From assembly GCA_050249235.1 (NCBI GenBank), contig JBFWQW010000048.1, positions 1-21,184 of the forward strand: 21,184 nucleotides of DNA, read 5' to 3'. Shown one piece after another: positions 20,707-21,184 of this stretch (the stretch's first letter is position 1; each line of letters starts with the position of its first letter). This DNA is from JAEKLB01 sp050249235. Its GTDB lineage: Bacteria; Actinomycetota; Acidimicrobiia; Acidimicrobiales; CADCSY01. Below the pieces are notes generated by a model, which made no database searches, was not told the DNA's origin, and was given only the letters and a program-made list of their open reading frames with translations. The position numbers and the translations under genes were made by a program.

Positions 20707-21184
20707 GTGGGGTGGATGACCGCCCGTGAGGCGGCCGACGAGCTGGGCGTCAAGCCGGAGACGCTCTACGCCTACGTCAGCCGTGGCCTGCTGCCGAGGG
20801 ACCGGGTGCCCGGGAGCCGGGCCAGCCGCTTCCGGCCCGAGGACGTCGAGCGGCTCGCCGGTCGGGGTCGGGCCCGGGGTGGCTCGCTCGACGAGCGGGA
20901 GGTGCTCGTCGAGTCGTCGATCACCCGCCTCGACCCCGACGGCCAGCTGCTGTTCCGGGGGCTCGACGCCACCGAGCTGGCCGGGACCTGGTCGTTCGAG
21001 CGGGTGGCCGAGTGGCTCTGGACCGGCCGTGACGACGGGACGCCGAGCTGGGAGGCGCCCGCCGCGGCCCGGCGGGTCGGGCGCCGGGTGCAGGCCGCCC
21101 TGCCGCCCGAGGCCACCACGGCCGAGCGCCTGCGGGCGGTGGTCGCCGCCATCGCCACCACCGACCCGTTGCGCCACGATCGCC
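20707..21184 (+). CDS. Citrate synthase homologue with N-terminal MerR-like HTH (C-terminus cut by window edge)
   Basis: The first 159 codons are visible; the frame is open to the right edge. Residues 1-50 are a MerR/excisionase-like helix-turn-helix: MTAREAADELGVKPETLYAYVSRGLLP (4-30, here shown as MTAREAADELGV and TLYAYVSRGLLP) then SRFRPEDVERLAGR (41-54). From about residue 66 a citrate synthase N-terminus follows: ESSITRLDPDGQLLFRGLDA and SFERVAEWLWTG, matching the family's I..I.G..G.L.YRG and sfeeva.lLl.G. The rest of the enzyme, including the catalytic His and Asp, lies outside the window. GTG 20707 is supported by the leaderless promoter and because it puts the HTH right at the N-terminus. 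It probably forms a pair with the divergent HTH-less homologue, as a heteromer or as sensor plus enzyme, and may regulate its own region through the palindrome at 20674-20695 (inference). Confidence 0.87.
   Translation, partial: MGWMTAREAADELGVKPETLYAYVSRGLLPRDRVPGSRASRFRPEDVERLAGRGRARGGSLDEREVLVESSITRLDPDGQLLFRGLDATELAGTWSFERVAEWLWTGRDDGTPSWEAPAAARRVGRRVQAALPPEATTAERLRAVVAAIATTDPLRHDR

Overview
The window is a very GC-rich (roughly 70% or more), densely packed stretch of bacterial chromosome. Gene content points to Actinomycetota: an F420-type luciferase-like oxidoreductase, DUF35/thiolase-like lipid genes, a DUF2889 protein, a ZAS anti-sigma factor with an ECF sigma factor, and a divergent citrate synthase pair with one HTH-fused member. 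Several genes have an actinobacterial leaderless layout (TANNNT hexamer 6-8 nt before ATG/GTG). Acidimicrobiia would fit, but this is inference without a marker gene. No rRNA, tRNA, IS element, phage gene or CRISPR array was seen. Strong third-position GC bias makes long antisense shadow ORFs, which are left out. Nineteen genes are called; those at both edges are cut by the window.

Region by region. 1-1812: a D-2-hydroxyacid dehydrogenase (minus, runs off the left edge), divergent from a flavodoxin-like NAD(P)H-dependent oxidoreductase. 1861-7445: five minus-strand genes with short gaps (5-60 nt), possibly one operon: D-aminoacylase-like amidohydrolase, a second D-2-hydroxyacid dehydrogenase, a trans-aconitate methyltransferase (tam) homologue, a DUF2889 protein and an LLM-class F420-dependent oxidoreductase. 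A divergent TetR regulator (7612-8259) faces the amidohydrolase across a repeat-rich intergenic region. 8302-13990: a lipid/CoA-type catabolic neighbourhood with an acyl-CoA dehydrogenase, an unknown protein, a nitroreductase, an overlapping DUF35 OB-fold/thiolase-like pair (ATGA), a strong hairpin terminator, and a convergent ACMSD-type amidohydrolase.

14323-17198: a two-gene putative exopolysaccharide unit, a processive family-2 glycosyltransferase with transmembrane segments followed by a membrane-anchored Excalibur-GH26 glycoside hydrolase. This synthase/hydrolase pair is one of the two most interesting systems here. 17263-19441: a YcnI-like (DUF1775) copper-binding protein, a membrane ZAS anti-sigma factor and a divergent SigC-like ECF sigma factor; a 52-nt hairpin separates the first two. 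19475-21184: divergent citrate synthase homologues. One has an N-terminal MerR-like HTH and the other has Glu where the catalytic Asp is expected. An 8-bp-arm palindrome abuts the presumed leaderless promoter of the HTH-fused gene, suggesting that a metabolic enzyme homologue may act as its own regulator.
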